Source of the DNA: a virus
IMG/VR virus record: IMGVR_UViG_3300027797_000118
Coordinates: 1 to 26,343 of that record
DNA length: 26,343 bases
Strand: one strand, 5' to 3'
Part shown: one piece after another, positions 6,516 to 15,755 of the stretch
Layout of the letters: each line of letters opens with the position of its first letter
How positions within the stretch are numbered: the first letter of the stretch is position 1
Position numbers and translations under genes: made by a program
Notes under the pieces: generated by a model
Database searches by the model: none
What the model was told of the DNA's origin: nothing
Seen by the model: the letters and a program-made list of their open reading frames with translations, nothing else

Positions 6516-8288
6516 ATGCCGACACCAAATGTAACTATAAATCAAAACCCATATGGAACATTAACTACAAGGGTAATTCCAATTGCTAATGGAGCTAATT
6601 ATATGGTGACTTCTAACTTTAATGGTAGGACTAATTTTCAATATAATGCCGAGGTATTTGTTGAGGGGACATCAGTTGCCAGATTAAGACATAATAAAAA
6701 CGTCAGTGCTAATAATCAAGGTATATTTGATGTTAGTAGAGTTGTTGAAAACTATATTAAAACTGATACCCAATTCTTAGACGCTAATGGAGTAACTTAT
6801 CCTAATCCAGGATTAGTTAATAATATTGATGGTTATAAAAGGTTCAGCACTAAATTTGGTGTTGAGTTTGATAGAAATGTTACATTCACAAGTGCGTCAA
6901 GTTTAGGTGGGTATTTATTTCTTCAATATGCCACACCAACAAATCTTGTAATACCATATGGTAATAATTATTTATTCCTAACAAGTAATAATAAGGGTAT
7001 TCAAAATGTCCTTCAAGTTGTAGGTTATACGACATCGGGTGTTTATGTAAACTTCCCCTGGAATGCTAATTTAGCAAACATACAAGCAACGGCATTTGAA
7101 GGTTTTAGATTTTATGATAACTATGGTTATACTGACCCAGTGACGGGAGTATTTATGTTGGGGTTTGTTATTAGAAATAGTGATTATGTAACGGGTTCAT
7201 TTAATGTTGGGGATACATTGTATGTCCTTCAAGAAGCTGGTTATACTTATGCTGGTTATGATGGTGAAGCGAAATGTATGGGAACACAAGGAGTTACTCT
7301 TGGTGGTGTTGGTTATACATTAATTAAAACAAATAAAAGAGTTATAGGTTCAACCCCAGCTCAAGGTGGTTTAATTTATTCAACTGATAAATATAGATTT
7401 AATAGTTTAACAACATCATCAGAAACTTATGGTATTGATGCTGGTGTTGATTATTTAACTTACAATAGTTGGGACCCTAATACTTATAGAATGTCAACGG
7501 GTTATTTGGGTAAATTCTTAACTAATAAACCCGATAGAAACTTTAAGATACCTCCAACAAATAGGTCATTAACATTATCATTGTTAGGTTCATCTGTAAT
7601 GGGGTTTGGTGGTTATAACCAACTTCAAATATCAGCATTTAATTCTGCTGGAGCGGCAATTACCACATTTACAATATCTGTGACAAATAATTATTTAAGA
7701 AATGAGTTACTCCTATCCCCAACTTTATTAGGAGGTTATAGTGGAACATTCAACACTGCGTTAAATAACCAAACGATGGTATACTATCGTGTAAGAATGT
7801 ATAATAATACGACACAAGTAAGTGAAAGTTTTAACATCTATTTAGATTATGAATGTAGTCGTTATGAAAATTACACATTAAAATTTAAAAATAGATTAGG
7901 TGGTTGGGATTATTACAATTTTAGAGCAAGAGCTGACAGAAAAGTGGTGATTGAAAAAAGTAATGTTAGAAAGAAATTAAATAACTATAAATCATCCACA
8001 CAGAAGTATGGATACTTTGTTGGGGATAGAGGTCTATCAACATTTAATGTGAAGGCAAACGACACCTATTCAGTAAATTCGGGGTATCTAACTAACAACA
8101 ACGCACAATGGTTGGAAGAGTTATTCACATCACCCGAAGTATATTGGATGAATGATACTTTAATCAAAGAAATTCCAATTACACTAACTCAAACTGAAGT
8201 GATATTGGGGACTAAAAAGAATATAGGTTTAATTAACTATGTTGTAGAATTCCAAGCGTCATACAATAAAACAATTCAAAGAGCATAA
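6516..8288 (+). CDS. tail structural protein (distal tail / baseplate region, putative)
   Basis: This 590-residue protein is rich in beta strand, Asn, Gly, Tyr and Thr, and has no signal peptide or enzymatic motif. The N-terminus (NPYGTLTTRVIPI, then GIFDVSRVVENYI at residues 69-81) and the C-terminus (QWLEELFTSPEVYWMND, then PITLTQTEVILGTKKNIG and INYVVEFQASY) match a pattern I recognise from large virion proteins of Bacteroidota phages, where it precedes another large tail protein. The C-terminal segment looks like a conserved assembly domain, while the middle (about 120-420) is irregular and may be exposed. Position between tail completion genes and the 996-residue protein suggests a tail tip or baseplate component. 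The exact role cannot be told from sequence. Confidence 0.6.
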   Translation: MPTPNVTINQNPYGTLTTRVIPIANGANYMVTSNFNGRTNFQYNAEVFVEGTSVARLRHNKNVSANNQGIFDVSRVVENYIKTDTQFLDANGVTYPNPGLVNNIDGYKRFSTKFGVEFDRNVTFTSASSLGGYLFLQYATPTNLVIPYGNNYLFLTSNNKGIQNVLQVVGYTTSGVYVNFPWNANLANIQATAFEGFRFYDNYGYTDPVTGVFMLGFVIRNSDYVTGSFNVGDTLYVLQEAGYTYAGYDGEAKCMGTQGVTLGGVGYTLIKTNKRVIGSTPAQGGLIYSTDKYRFNSLTTSSETYGIDAGVDYLTYNSWDPNTYRMSTGYLGKFLTNKPDRNFKIPPTNRSLTLSLLGSSVMGFGGYNQLQISAFNSAGAAITTFTISVTNNYLRNELLLSPTLLGGYSGTFNTALNNQTMVYYRVRMYNNTTQVSESFNIYLDYECSRYENYTLKFKNRLGGWDYYNFRARADRKVVIEKSNVRKKLNNYKSSTQKYGYFVGDRGLSTFNVKANDTYSVNSGYLTNNNAQWLEELFTSPEVYWMNDTLIKEIPITLTQTEVILGTKKNIGLINYVVEFQASYNKTIQRA

Positions 8289-8290
8289 CT

Positions 8291-11281
8291 ATGGAATATT
8301 CATTATTTGTAAAATACCAAATTAACGATAATTGGACTACATTGGATATCTATGATGATACCCCAATTAAGGTGGTATACAACGTCCAAGATGTTAGGGA
8401 ACCACAATCAATTAAGTCCAACTATACTGAAACGTTTAGAATACCTGGAACAAGAAACAATAGACAATTCTTTGAGACCTTAGACCAAAGTGGATTTAGT
8501 TCAAAAGCGTTCTCACCAAACTTAAAAGTATTATCTCAATTATTATCCAATGAGGATGTATTGATTGAGGGATACTTACAAGTGTCTGAAGTATTTAGAG
8601 AAGATAGTTCTGAACTACAAGAATTTGAGGTAATCATCTATGGTGAATTATCATCATTATTCTCAGACATCAGTGGTATGAATTTCACATCAATTGACGT
8701 GTCAGAATATAACCATAAATTATTATCATCTAACATTAAAGATAGTTGGAGTAATAACTTATGGAAGTTCGGTGTAAAGGGTGTTAGAGAAATGGGGGAT
8801 GGTTATGTATACCCTATGGAATATAGAGGTCAACAACTAATCAGTGGTGAAGAAAGATGGGCAGAACAAGATTTCAAACCAGCGTTTTATGTTAAGACAT
8901 TATGGGATAAGATATTCAGAGTAGCTGGAAAAACATATACCTCAGATTTTTTAAATACTGAAAGGTTTAAGAGATTGATTATACCATTCTCAAAAGATAA
9001 CTTATATCTTTCTGACGCTCAAATTAAACAAAAAGAATTTAAAGTTCAAAGAAGTGGATATCAAACTAACACAAATTATTGTCCCCAATTAAACGCTCAA
9101 TTAGCTAATACATCATCATATAATTATGTGTTATTTAATGATGAGATTAATGACCCAAGTAATGTGTGGCAGAGTGATAGCACCTTTAAACCATTTCAAA
9201 CGTTCATTGGGACTTTGTATTGTAATTTTAGAGTTAGAGCAAAGTATGATGCCAATGGTGTTGGTGGTGGGGGAACCTTTAAATTAGTAAATGATAGTAG
9301 TAATACGGGTAGTTTCCCATTAACAATTCGTATATGGGATTTAACTGCTTCACCACAAAAAATTGTATATGAGAAGACATTCCAATATAAGATTGGTTTT
9401 GAGAATAGATTAGGTTCACCATCATATGATACCGACCAAAATTTCTTTATTGAGTGTCCTGGAACATTTATTAAAAATCATAAGTATATTATTAAATATG
9501 CGGCAACAATGCCAGTGGGTGGTGGACAAAGTAAATTTATAAATCTATCGGGTCAATATCTTGGTGGTAGTATAACATTCCAACATTCCCCACAGACAAG
9601 TTCAAATAATCCAAGTGATTTATATTTTGTATTGGAAAACCATTTCATTGGAATTGAGGATGAGATTAATATGAACCTTGCTCTACCCGAAATGGATTTG
9701 GAAAATTATTTATTATCCATCAATAAGATGTTTAATCTATATTGGTATCCTAACCCCGACAAACCAAATGATTTTATAATTGAACCAAAAGATGTAATGT
9801 ATAGTAGGTCCGTTAATAAGTTATTAGATTGGACGTATAAAGCGGATAGGGATGAAACAATTAGTATTAGACCATTAGATGAAATCAACTATAACAAATA
9901 TGTCTTCACCTATAAAGAGGATGGGGATAAATATAATACTGATTACAATAATCAATATGGTGAAATCTTTGGTGAAAGAACTATTGAAGTAGTTAATGAC
10001 TTCAAAACTGAAACTAATAGTGTTGAATTAGATTTCTCACCAACACCTGGTATGGTATATAGGGATGGTAAGGTAATACCTTCATACGTTCAAGAAGATA
10101 GTAATTCATTATTATCACCATTTGACCCTAACATTAGAATTCTACATTGGGGTGGTATGATTAATAAACAAGTTCTTAATTCAACTACTTGGTTTTTGAT
10201 GGCGGATGGTATTAAGTATTATCAGAGTTCAACTATTTATCCATATGCTGGACATTTAGATAATCCATTCAATCCTAACTTTGATTTAAACTTTGGGTTA
10301 TGTAAACAATACTTTCAACCTACCCCAATTTTAACACCTAACAACTTATTCAACTTATATTGGAAGAATACTATAAATGATATTTTATCAATAGATAATC
10401 ATTTATTAACAATGACTGCTCATCTTACACCATATGATTTTTACATATTCAATATTTTTGATACAATCCAAATGGATGAAGTGTATTATAGAATTAATAA
10501 GGTTGAGTATGATATTATTACTGAGATTGCTAAAATTGAGTTATATAAGGTAACCAATGTTTATATTAATAACTATGTTCCACAAACAATTATAACTCCC
10601 CCAAACCCCGTTATAGGTGATGATGGTGGATGGAACCCAGGCGGTTGGAATGGTTGGGGTGTTTATCAAAATAAATCTTGGAATGACAATAAAAAATTCA
10701 ATGATTATGGTAGTAAATCTTATTACTATAATATAATGGATAGTGAATGGTCTAACTATGATGTAATTAAAAATAATTATAAGGTTGGTGATACAATTGG
10801 TTTTACAGAAAATGTAACTCCCGTTCAAACTAATGGTAATATTGTAACTGATTATAGAAATAATCTTTATTATCGTAATCAAGGTGCTCAAGTCAATGGA
10901 ACAAATAACGTTGTTAGAGACGCTTATAATGTTAATGTGATAGGAAACTCTAATATGGTTAGTGATAGTGTCTCTAATGTAAAAATATTGGGTAATAATA
11001 ACTTCGTAGCATCTAATGTTAGGAACGTTGATGTGATTGGTGATAATAACTATGTAACTAAATCAGATGCCACTTATAAAAATGGGATTGTAACAATTAA
11101 TAATAAAACGATGTTTCCAGGAACTTTATTCAGAGGTGGTATTAATACTATTGGAAATCCATATGGAACAACCCCACCCGTGATTAGAGCTGGTGTTGAC
11201 GCTACTGAAAACTTTGGTGGATGTAAAGACGTTCAGATTATTAGGGGTGGAGTTAATAATACATTATTCAATGATTATTAA
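8291..11281 (+). CDS. large tail tip/baseplate protein with C-terminal beta-helix repeats
   Basis: The product has 996 residues. Its start (VKYQINDNWTTLDIYDD, then SNYTETFRIPGTRNNRQFF at residues 43-61) carries the 'T-F-x-I/L-P-G-T-x-x-N' pattern of a family of large Bacteroidota phage tail proteins, probably hub or tip components. Residues about 460-800 include MDLENYLLSINKMFNLYWYPNPD and EVYYRINKVEYDI, a region expected to form hub-like beta domains. After about residue 775 the character changes: a Gly/Trp-rich linker (GGWNPGGWNGWG) leads to three 16-residue repeats (residues 879-926) of the type NVxVIGxxNxV, suggesting a beta-helical, possibly trimeric, tip. The last 60 residues contain a further degenerate copy (KDVQIIRGGVNNTLF). 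It probably connects the tail to fibres or binds the cell surface. Confidence 0.65.
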   Translation: MEYSLFVKYQINDNWTTLDIYDDTPIKVVYNVQDVREPQSIKSNYTETFRIPGTRNNRQFFETLDQSGFSSKAFSPNLKVLSQLLSNEDVLIEGYLQVSEVFREDSSELQEFEVIIYGELSSLFSDISGMNFTSIDVSEYNHKLLSSNIKDSWSNNLWKFGVKGVREMGDGYVYPMEYRGQQLISGEERWAEQDFKPAFYVKTLWDKIFRVAGKTYTSDFLNTERFKRLIIPFSKDNLYLSDAQIKQKEFKVQRSGYQTNTNYCPQLNAQLANTSSYNYVLFNDEINDPSNVWQSDSTFKPFQTFIGTLYCNFRVRAKYDANGVGGGGTFKLVNDSSNTGSFPLTIRIWDLTASPQKIVYEKTFQYKIGFENRLGSPSYDTDQNFFIECPGTFIKNHKYIIKYAATMPVGGGQSKFINLSGQYLGGSITFQHSPQTSSNNPSDLYFVLENHFIGIEDEINMNLALPEMDLENYLLSINKMFNLYWYPNPDKPNDFIIEPKDVMYSRSVNKLLDWTYKADRDETISIRPLDEINYNKYVFTYKEDGDKYNTDYNNQYGEIFGERTIEVVNDFKTETNSVELDFSPTPGMVYRDGKVIPSYVQEDSNSLLSPFDPNIRILHWGGMINKQVLNSTTWFLMADGIKYYQSSTIYPYAGHLDNPFNPNFDLNFGLCKQYFQPTPILTPNNLFNLYWKNTINDILSIDNHLLTMTAHLTPYDFYIFNIFDTIQMDEVYYRINKVEYDIITEIAKIELYKVTNVYINNYVPQTIITPPNPVIGDDGGWNPGGWNGWGVYQNKSWNDNKKFNDYGSKSYYYNIMDSEWSNYDVIKNNYKVGDTIGFTENVTPVQTNGNIVTDYRNNLYYRNQGAQVNGTNNVVRDAYNVNVIGNSNMVSDSVSNVKILGNNNFVASNVRNVDVIGDNNYVTKSDATYKNGIVTINNKTMFPGTLFRGGINTIGNPYGTTPPVIRAGVDATENFGGCKDVQIIRGGVNNTLFNDY
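10925..11068 (+). repeat. three tandem 48-base repeats encoding 16-residue beta-helix turns
   Basis: Units at 10925-10972, 10973-11020 and 11021-11068 encode YNVNVIGNSNMVSDSV, SNVKILGNNNFVASNV and RNVDVIGDNNYVTKSD. Gly at position 7, Asn at 10 and Val at 12 are invariant. A degenerate unit lies just upstream (NGTNNVVRDA). The DNA copies have diverged more than the protein pattern, so this is an old repeat kept by structure. Confidence 0.75.
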
Positions 11282-11325
11282 AAACAAAAAACATAAATAA
11301 AATACTTTAAAATAAAAGATAATAT

Positions 11326-14300
11326 ATGAGTTGCTTTAACATTCAAGATAGTAGATTTCTATTCAAATATTCTACGATAAGTGGAGAAACACCAACTATA
11401 CCAACATCTGACGACCATACTGATGGAACTTGGACCCCTACTGATTTATATGTGGGTGAGTTCTTCTTAAACGCTGCCGATAACGCTATGTGGGTAAGAA
11501 GTATTAGTGGTATTGTTCCAATCACAAGTGGGACTACAAACATAAATGTAACATCATTCGTTAATAAAAGTGGTGACACAATGACGGGTCAGTTAAATGT
11601 CCCTACATTATCGGGTGGAACCATTAGTGGTGATACAATATACTCCCCTCATTTTGAAGGTGTATTTTATGGTGATGGTTCTAATCTAACGGGAATAACT
11701 GCTACCATCTTTACGGGTGGAACCGTAAGTGGTAATACTACATTTTTAGGTGATGTGGATATGTGTAGTGCCAATCTAACTATTCAAGAAATAAATAGTT
11801 GTGGTGGGGTTATAAGATTATTAGATGATACTGAAATTGTTGGTAGTTTATCGGCAACCACATTTTATGGTGATGGTTCCAATTTAACGAATTTACCCTC
11901 AGCTAGTCAGACATTAGAAGATGTATTGGTATTAGGTAATAGAACCTTTAATAATTGGATTGAAATTAATAATGGAGTTGGATTAGGTAATTATGATAAT
12001 GACCCCCAATATATTAATAGTGTAGGTATTAGTGTAAGTGATGACAACGAAGTTTACTTATTTGGTGGAAGTGGAAATACTGAAACCTATGGAAATCACG
12101 GAAGATTTAAGATATTAGGTAATGATGGTTCAATAGTAGGAGAAACTCAAGGTAATGTTGAATTCAATATGAATTACAATAGTTTGGGTAGTGGTAATTT
12201 TATGATAAGTGGTCATACAAATTTTAGTGGTATAACTTACGACCAAGATTACTCAGCTAACTTCACCAATCGTTCATTAGTTGATAAACAATATGTGGAT
12301 AGTTTAATCGGTGGTGGTGGAACATTAGATAGTGTTTTAACAAATGGTAATACAACGGGAGCTAATGACATATCATTAGATGATAATGGTTCGGGGTTTA
12401 CTCAATCAATTAAAGTTGATGGTAATGTTTTAGATGGTGGTTTTAAATTTGAAGATATTGGTAGTGGGGCTTGGGCACCTACAATAAGAGTAAATAATGG
12501 TAACGCTCAAAACTATATTACGATTGGTGATAGTGAGACAATTATTCATAATAGTCAAGCTGACGCATTTGTTAATAGGTTCTCCCGAATAACAAATGGT
12601 CCAACTGAAATAATCTTGAATGTGGATGACATTTATGGTTTACAAGGAACTCAAATAGATATGACGAGTGGTTTCATAACTATTGCTGGAACATCACCAA
12701 CATTTCCAGGTGTTGAATATGATGTTGATTACTCAACTAACTTTACAAACAGAAGTTTAGTTGATAAAGAATATGTTGATAATTCCGTAAGTGGAGTAAC
12801 ATTAGCTAATGTTATAGATAATGGTAATACAACGGGACCTAATAACATAATCGTTGATGATACTTATGGTATCAAAACACAAGACGGATTAGGTGGTATG
12901 ACATTTATCAGTAGTTCTTTTGTTAGAACTTATAAGTCGGATGGTTTTGGTCTTTCTTCAACAATAGATGTGGAAGATGGAGGTATATTACAATATGCAA
13001 GTGATGGAACAAAAACATCAGAAATTGATATTACAGCTAATTATGGTAATAAATTATTAACTGACAATGGGGCTAATGGAACTATTATAGAACAAGGTTA
13101 TAGTGCTATCACAATTACTAATGGTAATACTTCAACTCCAGGTTTACAATATTTTGATGATTACTCACCTTACTTTACAAATAGAACTTTAGTTGATAGA
13201 GAGTATGTTGATAATGCCGTTGCTGGTGTTGGTGGTGGAACTTTAGAAGAAGTTTTAACAAGTGGTAATACAACGGGAGCTAATGATATAGTTGTTAATA
13301 AAGACCAAAAAATATCACACCAAGAAAATTCAACACTTGGATTATATTATACTGAAGACCCAACTATTACAACTATCAAACAAACATTCATTAAAGGTTT
13401 AGCCAATGGTGGTTATGCCAGATTAGGTGTTGATAATAACAATGATGAAACTTGGGGTGTTGTAAGATTACAAACAAGATTATCTGATGGTGTATCGGGA
13501 GCTGATTTATTTATGACACAAGGTGATAATAATATCACTATGAATACTACTGATGGAATTACTTCAACTACATTTGATTTTACACATCAAGCGATTACAA
13601 TCAGTAATCCATCATATGATATTCAAACACCAGGTCTTCAATACGATGCTGATTACTCTGCCAACTTCAATAATAGAACATTGGTTGATAAGGAATATGT
13701 TGATAACAAATTATTAGGTGGTTTAATTGATGACGATGGAGTTCAACACGATGAAGTTAGAGCAAGTATTGTTAATGGGTCGGGAATATTTTCAGATAGA
13801 ACATTAACTTATGGTGATAATTCTTATTTCGTAGTTAAATCTTATGAAGGTCTTGAAGGTAAATCGTGCACAACTAACTATAGTGGAACATCAATATTAA
13901 ACACAGAACAAGCATATAATCAGTTAGAAGAAGGACAACCTGGTATTACGGGTTATCGTAGAATTGAAGATGGTTTATTTTTACAAACTAGACAAACAAC
14001 ATATAGTGAAGATACGGGATATGGTGAGGATGATAAACTAAATGTTAAAGAATATATTATCAACAAATACATAGACCAAACTACGGGAACATTAGATTTA
14101 TTTTATGAAGATTTTACTCAAGAAGATTTAATGGATTATGATGTTGAAATCTATATGAAGAATAGTGACACATACGCTCCCCAAAGAAGATATATGGTTT
14201 GGAAGATGAAGAGAAGTTGTGTATATGATACCTCCAATAATTCATACGATATTAGTCCCGTTGATACACAACAATATGATTATGGTTTTAACCCAACATA

Positions 14301-14427
14301 TGATAGTTGGTCTATTGATAGAAGTAATTCAGCATATGGGGTTAAATGGGTTATGAATTGGTCTTTTGGTAATTACGCTGATTATTCAATTTCAATTAAA
14401 ATAAAAACAACAACTAAAAAATACTAA
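11326..14427 (+). CDS. modular tail fibre protein with GDGSNLTGI and NRSLVDKEYVD repeats
   Basis: The product is a 1033-residue fibre. Residues 1-60 form an N-terminal anchor-like part. SGDTMTGQLNVPTLSGGT (about 85-102) is the classic GDTMTG fibre motif. YGDGSNLTGI and YGDGSNLTNL follow, modules seen in many phage fibres. From 12229 onward a block of the type DYSxNFTNRSLVDKEYVDN, then GNTTGANDI, recurs four times at spacings of 480, 432 and 492 bases, building a long shaft. After about residue 800 the sequence is unique (from VQHDEVRAS to the end), rich in Tyr, Ser and Asp, and is the best candidate for a receptor-binding or chaperone tip. The start follows an A-rich leader containing aatactttaaaataaaag. 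The gene lies directly upstream of a second, shorter fibre that shares the GSLSATTFYGDGSNLT module. Confidence 0.75.
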   Translation: MSCFNIQDSRFLFKYSTISGETPTIPTSDDHTDGTWTPTDLYVGEFFLNAADNAMWVRSISGIVPITSGTTNINVTSFVNKSGDTMTGQLNVPTLSGGTISGDTIYSPHFEGVFYGDGSNLTGITATIFTGGTVSGNTTFLGDVDMCSANLTIQEINSCGGVIRLLDDTEIVGSLSATTFYGDGSNLTNLPSASQTLEDVLVLGNRTFNNWIEINNGVGLGNYDNDPQYINSVGISVSDDNEVYLFGGSGNTETYGNHGRFKILGNDGSIVGETQGNVEFNMNYNSLGSGNFMISGHTNFSGITYDQDYSANFTNRSLVDKQYVDSLIGGGGTLDSVLTNGNTTGANDISLDDNGSGFTQSIKVDGNVLDGGFKFEDIGSGAWAPTIRVNNGNAQNYITIGDSETIIHNSQADAFVNRFSRITNGPTEIILNVDDIYGLQGTQIDMTSGFITIAGTSPTFPGVEYDVDYSTNFTNRSLVDKEYVDNSVSGVTLANVIDNGNTTGPNNIIVDDTYGIKTQDGLGGMTFISSSFVRTYKSDGFGLSSTIDVEDGGILQYASDGTKTSEIDITANYGNKLLTDNGANGTIIEQGYSAITITNGNTSTPGLQYFDDYSPYFTNRTLVDREYVDNAVAGVGGGTLEEVLTSGNTTGANDIVVNKDQKISHQENSTLGLYYTEDPTITTIKQTFIKGLANGGYARLGVDNNNDETWGVVRLQTRLSDGVSGADLFMTQGDNNITMNTTDGITSTTFDFTHQAITISNPSYDIQTPGLQYDADYSANFNNRTLVDKEYVDNKLLGGLIDDDGVQHDEVRASIVNGSGIFSDRTLTYGDNSYFVVKSYEGLEGKSCTTNYSGTSILNTEQAYNQLEEGQPGITGYRRIEDGLFLQTRQTTYSEDTGYGEDDKLNVKEYIINKYIDQTTGTLDLFYEDFTQEDLMDYDVEIYMKNSDTYAPQRRYMVWKMKRSCVYDTSNNSYDISPVDTQQYDYGFNPTYDSWSIDRSNSAYGVKWVMNWSFGNYADYSISIKIKTTTKKY
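12229..13730 (+). repeat. four-copy fibre shaft repeat (NRSLVDKEYVD blocks)
   Basis: Copies begin with a Gly codon at 12229, 12709, 13141 and 13633. Each encodes Y-x-x-D-Y-S followed by N-R-(S/T)-L-V-D-(K/R)-(Q/E)-Y-V-D; the first three are followed by GNTTG(A/P)N(D/N)I and a variable stretch. Spacing is 480, 432 and 492 bases, always a multiple of three. Confidence 0.75.
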
Positions 14428-14430
14428 TAT

Positions 14431-15309
14431 ATGAGTAACTTTCAAAGAATAGGTGATAATTGGAACATTGAAGGTTCATTATCAGCAACCACATTTTATG
14501 GTGATGGTTCAAACCTTACGGGTATAAGTGGGGGTGGTGGAACATTTACGGGTGGAACTATAAGTGGAGCAACCACATTCACAAATGGATTAACCGCCAA
14601 TACAATAAGTGGTGGAACTTTATTTGGTGATGGTTCCAATCTAACGGGTATATCAGCAGCGGCAACACAACTTGTTGTGAATTGTCGTAATCAAAGTGGT
14701 TCAGATATGAGACGAGGGATGGTTGTATTTATAAATGGTTCAACGGGTAATAAACCAACATTACAATTAGCCCAAGCAAATACTGAGGCAACATCAGCTA
14801 GAACTTTTGGGGTATTAAAAAATGACATTCTAAATAACGCTGAAGGTGATGTTGTTGTAATTGGTTCAATAACTAATTTAGATACAAGAAGTTCAGCTAC
14901 ATACCCATTCACAACTGATACTTTAGTTGATGGTGATACATTATACTTATCCCCAACTACTGCTGGTTTTGTAACAAGAGTTAAACCTAATGCTCCCAAC
15001 CATATTGTATATATTGGTAAGGTAATTAGAACATCCCCAACAAATGGATATATAGAATATCAAATTCAAAATGGAACTGAATTAGATGAGTTGGCTGATG
15101 TTAATATAAGTGGTTTAACTCAAGGTGATTTATTGGTCTATAATAGTGGAACAACACTTTGGGATAATACAAAAATATTAAATGGTAATTATACTATTAA
15201 TGGTGGTGTAACAATAACTGATAAAGTTGTTGGTTCAACTACTAACACACAAATCAAAACAAATAATCTTATTAATGCCGCTTATATGGTATTAATTTAT
15301 AATACATAA
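14431..15309 (+). CDS. second tail fibre / fibre tip protein
   Basis: The product has 292 residues. The N-terminal third repeats the module of the preceding fibre: GSLSATTFYGDGSNLTGI, then GGTFTGGTISGATTF, then GGTLFGDGSNLTGI (the two YGDGSNL-type copies start at 14497 and 14623). The remainder, from AATQLVVNCRNQSG, looks like a compact beta domain with NQSGSDMRRGMVVFINGSTG, VVVIGSITNLDTR, LVDGDTLYLSPTTAG and VYIGKVIRTSPTNG, a pattern I know from fibre and virion-associated domains of many phages. ELDELADVNISGLTQGDLLVYN near the end is also a common fibre segment. The gene is four bases after the preceding fibre. Probably it assembles onto or beside it; sharing the same module suggests origin by duplication or recombination. 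Confidence 0.7.
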   Translation: MSNFQRIGDNWNIEGSLSATTFYGDGSNLTGISGGGGTFTGGTISGATTFTNGLTANTISGGTLFGDGSNLTGISAAATQLVVNCRNQSGSDMRRGMVVFINGSTGNKPTLQLAQANTEATSARTFGVLKNDILNNAEGDVVVIGSITNLDTRSSATYPFTTDTLVDGDTLYLSPTTAGFVTRVKPNAPNHIVYIGKVIRTSPTNGYIEYQIQNGTELDELADVNISGLTQGDLLVYNSGTTLWDNTKILNGNYTINGGVTITDKVVGSTTNTQIKTNNLINAAYMVLIYNT

Positions 15310-15329
15310 AAAAGTTAAAAATAAAAATT

Positions 15330-15755
15330 ATGGCAAATTCAATTACTTTTACTTCAGCTCCATTCGCTCAAGTAACAATCTTTTTACCAGCGGATACTAC
15401 AACCGCTAAAACAATATTAACGGCTGATGCCACATACGATAGAAGAGTTTATGGTATCTCAGTATGGACTGATGAGAGTGCGGCTAAAGATGTTGCTCTT
15501 CATCTTTCAGATGGAACGACTACTTGGGAAATGTCAACAATCTCTATTCCAATTAATGCTGGTAATACCAATGCTATCCCACCCGTAGATATATTATCTA
15601 ATACTCAGTTCTCATCATACTTCAAACAAAGAGATGCTTCGGGAGCATCATACTTCAACATACCAAAAGGTTGGTCTTTAAAGTTGGCTTATAATACCGC
15701 TATAACCGCAGCTAAAACTTCCAATGTAACTATTATCGGAGAAACATACGCTTAA
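15330..15755 (+). CDS. small virion-associated beta-sandwich-like protein
   Basis: This 141-residue protein has alternating strands, no cysteine and high Thr/Ala content. FLPADTTTAKTILTADATYDRRVYGISVWTDE, SIPINAGNTNAIPPVDILSN and KGWSLKLAY follow a pattern seen in a widespread family of small phage virion proteins (often beside tail or decoration genes) whose function is unproved. The leader aaaaagttaaaaataaaaatt right before the ATG is very A-rich, like those of the capsid and tail-tube genes, which suggests high expression. The stop overlaps the next start (TAATG). It could be a fibre accessory, a minor tail protein or a decoration protein; context among fibres favours the first. Confidence 0.55.
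   Translation: MANSITFTSAPFAQVTIFLPADTTTAKTILTADATYDRRVYGISVWTDESAAKDVALHLSDGTTTWEMSTISIPINAGNTNAIPPVDILSNTQFSSYFKQRDASGASYFNIPKGWSLKLAYNTAITAAKTSNVTIIGETYA

Noticed and set aside
10541-10891. 116-codon minus-strand open frame in the 996-residue tail protein
   Set aside because: The product is almost all Ile, Thr, Asn and Val, mirroring Asn/Asp/Tyr-rich coding on the other strand. There is no leader or terminator.
14691-14999. 102-codon minus-strand open frame in the second fibre
   Set aside because: It is antisense to a well-supported fibre domain and has no own signals; it comes from the codon bias of the plus strand.
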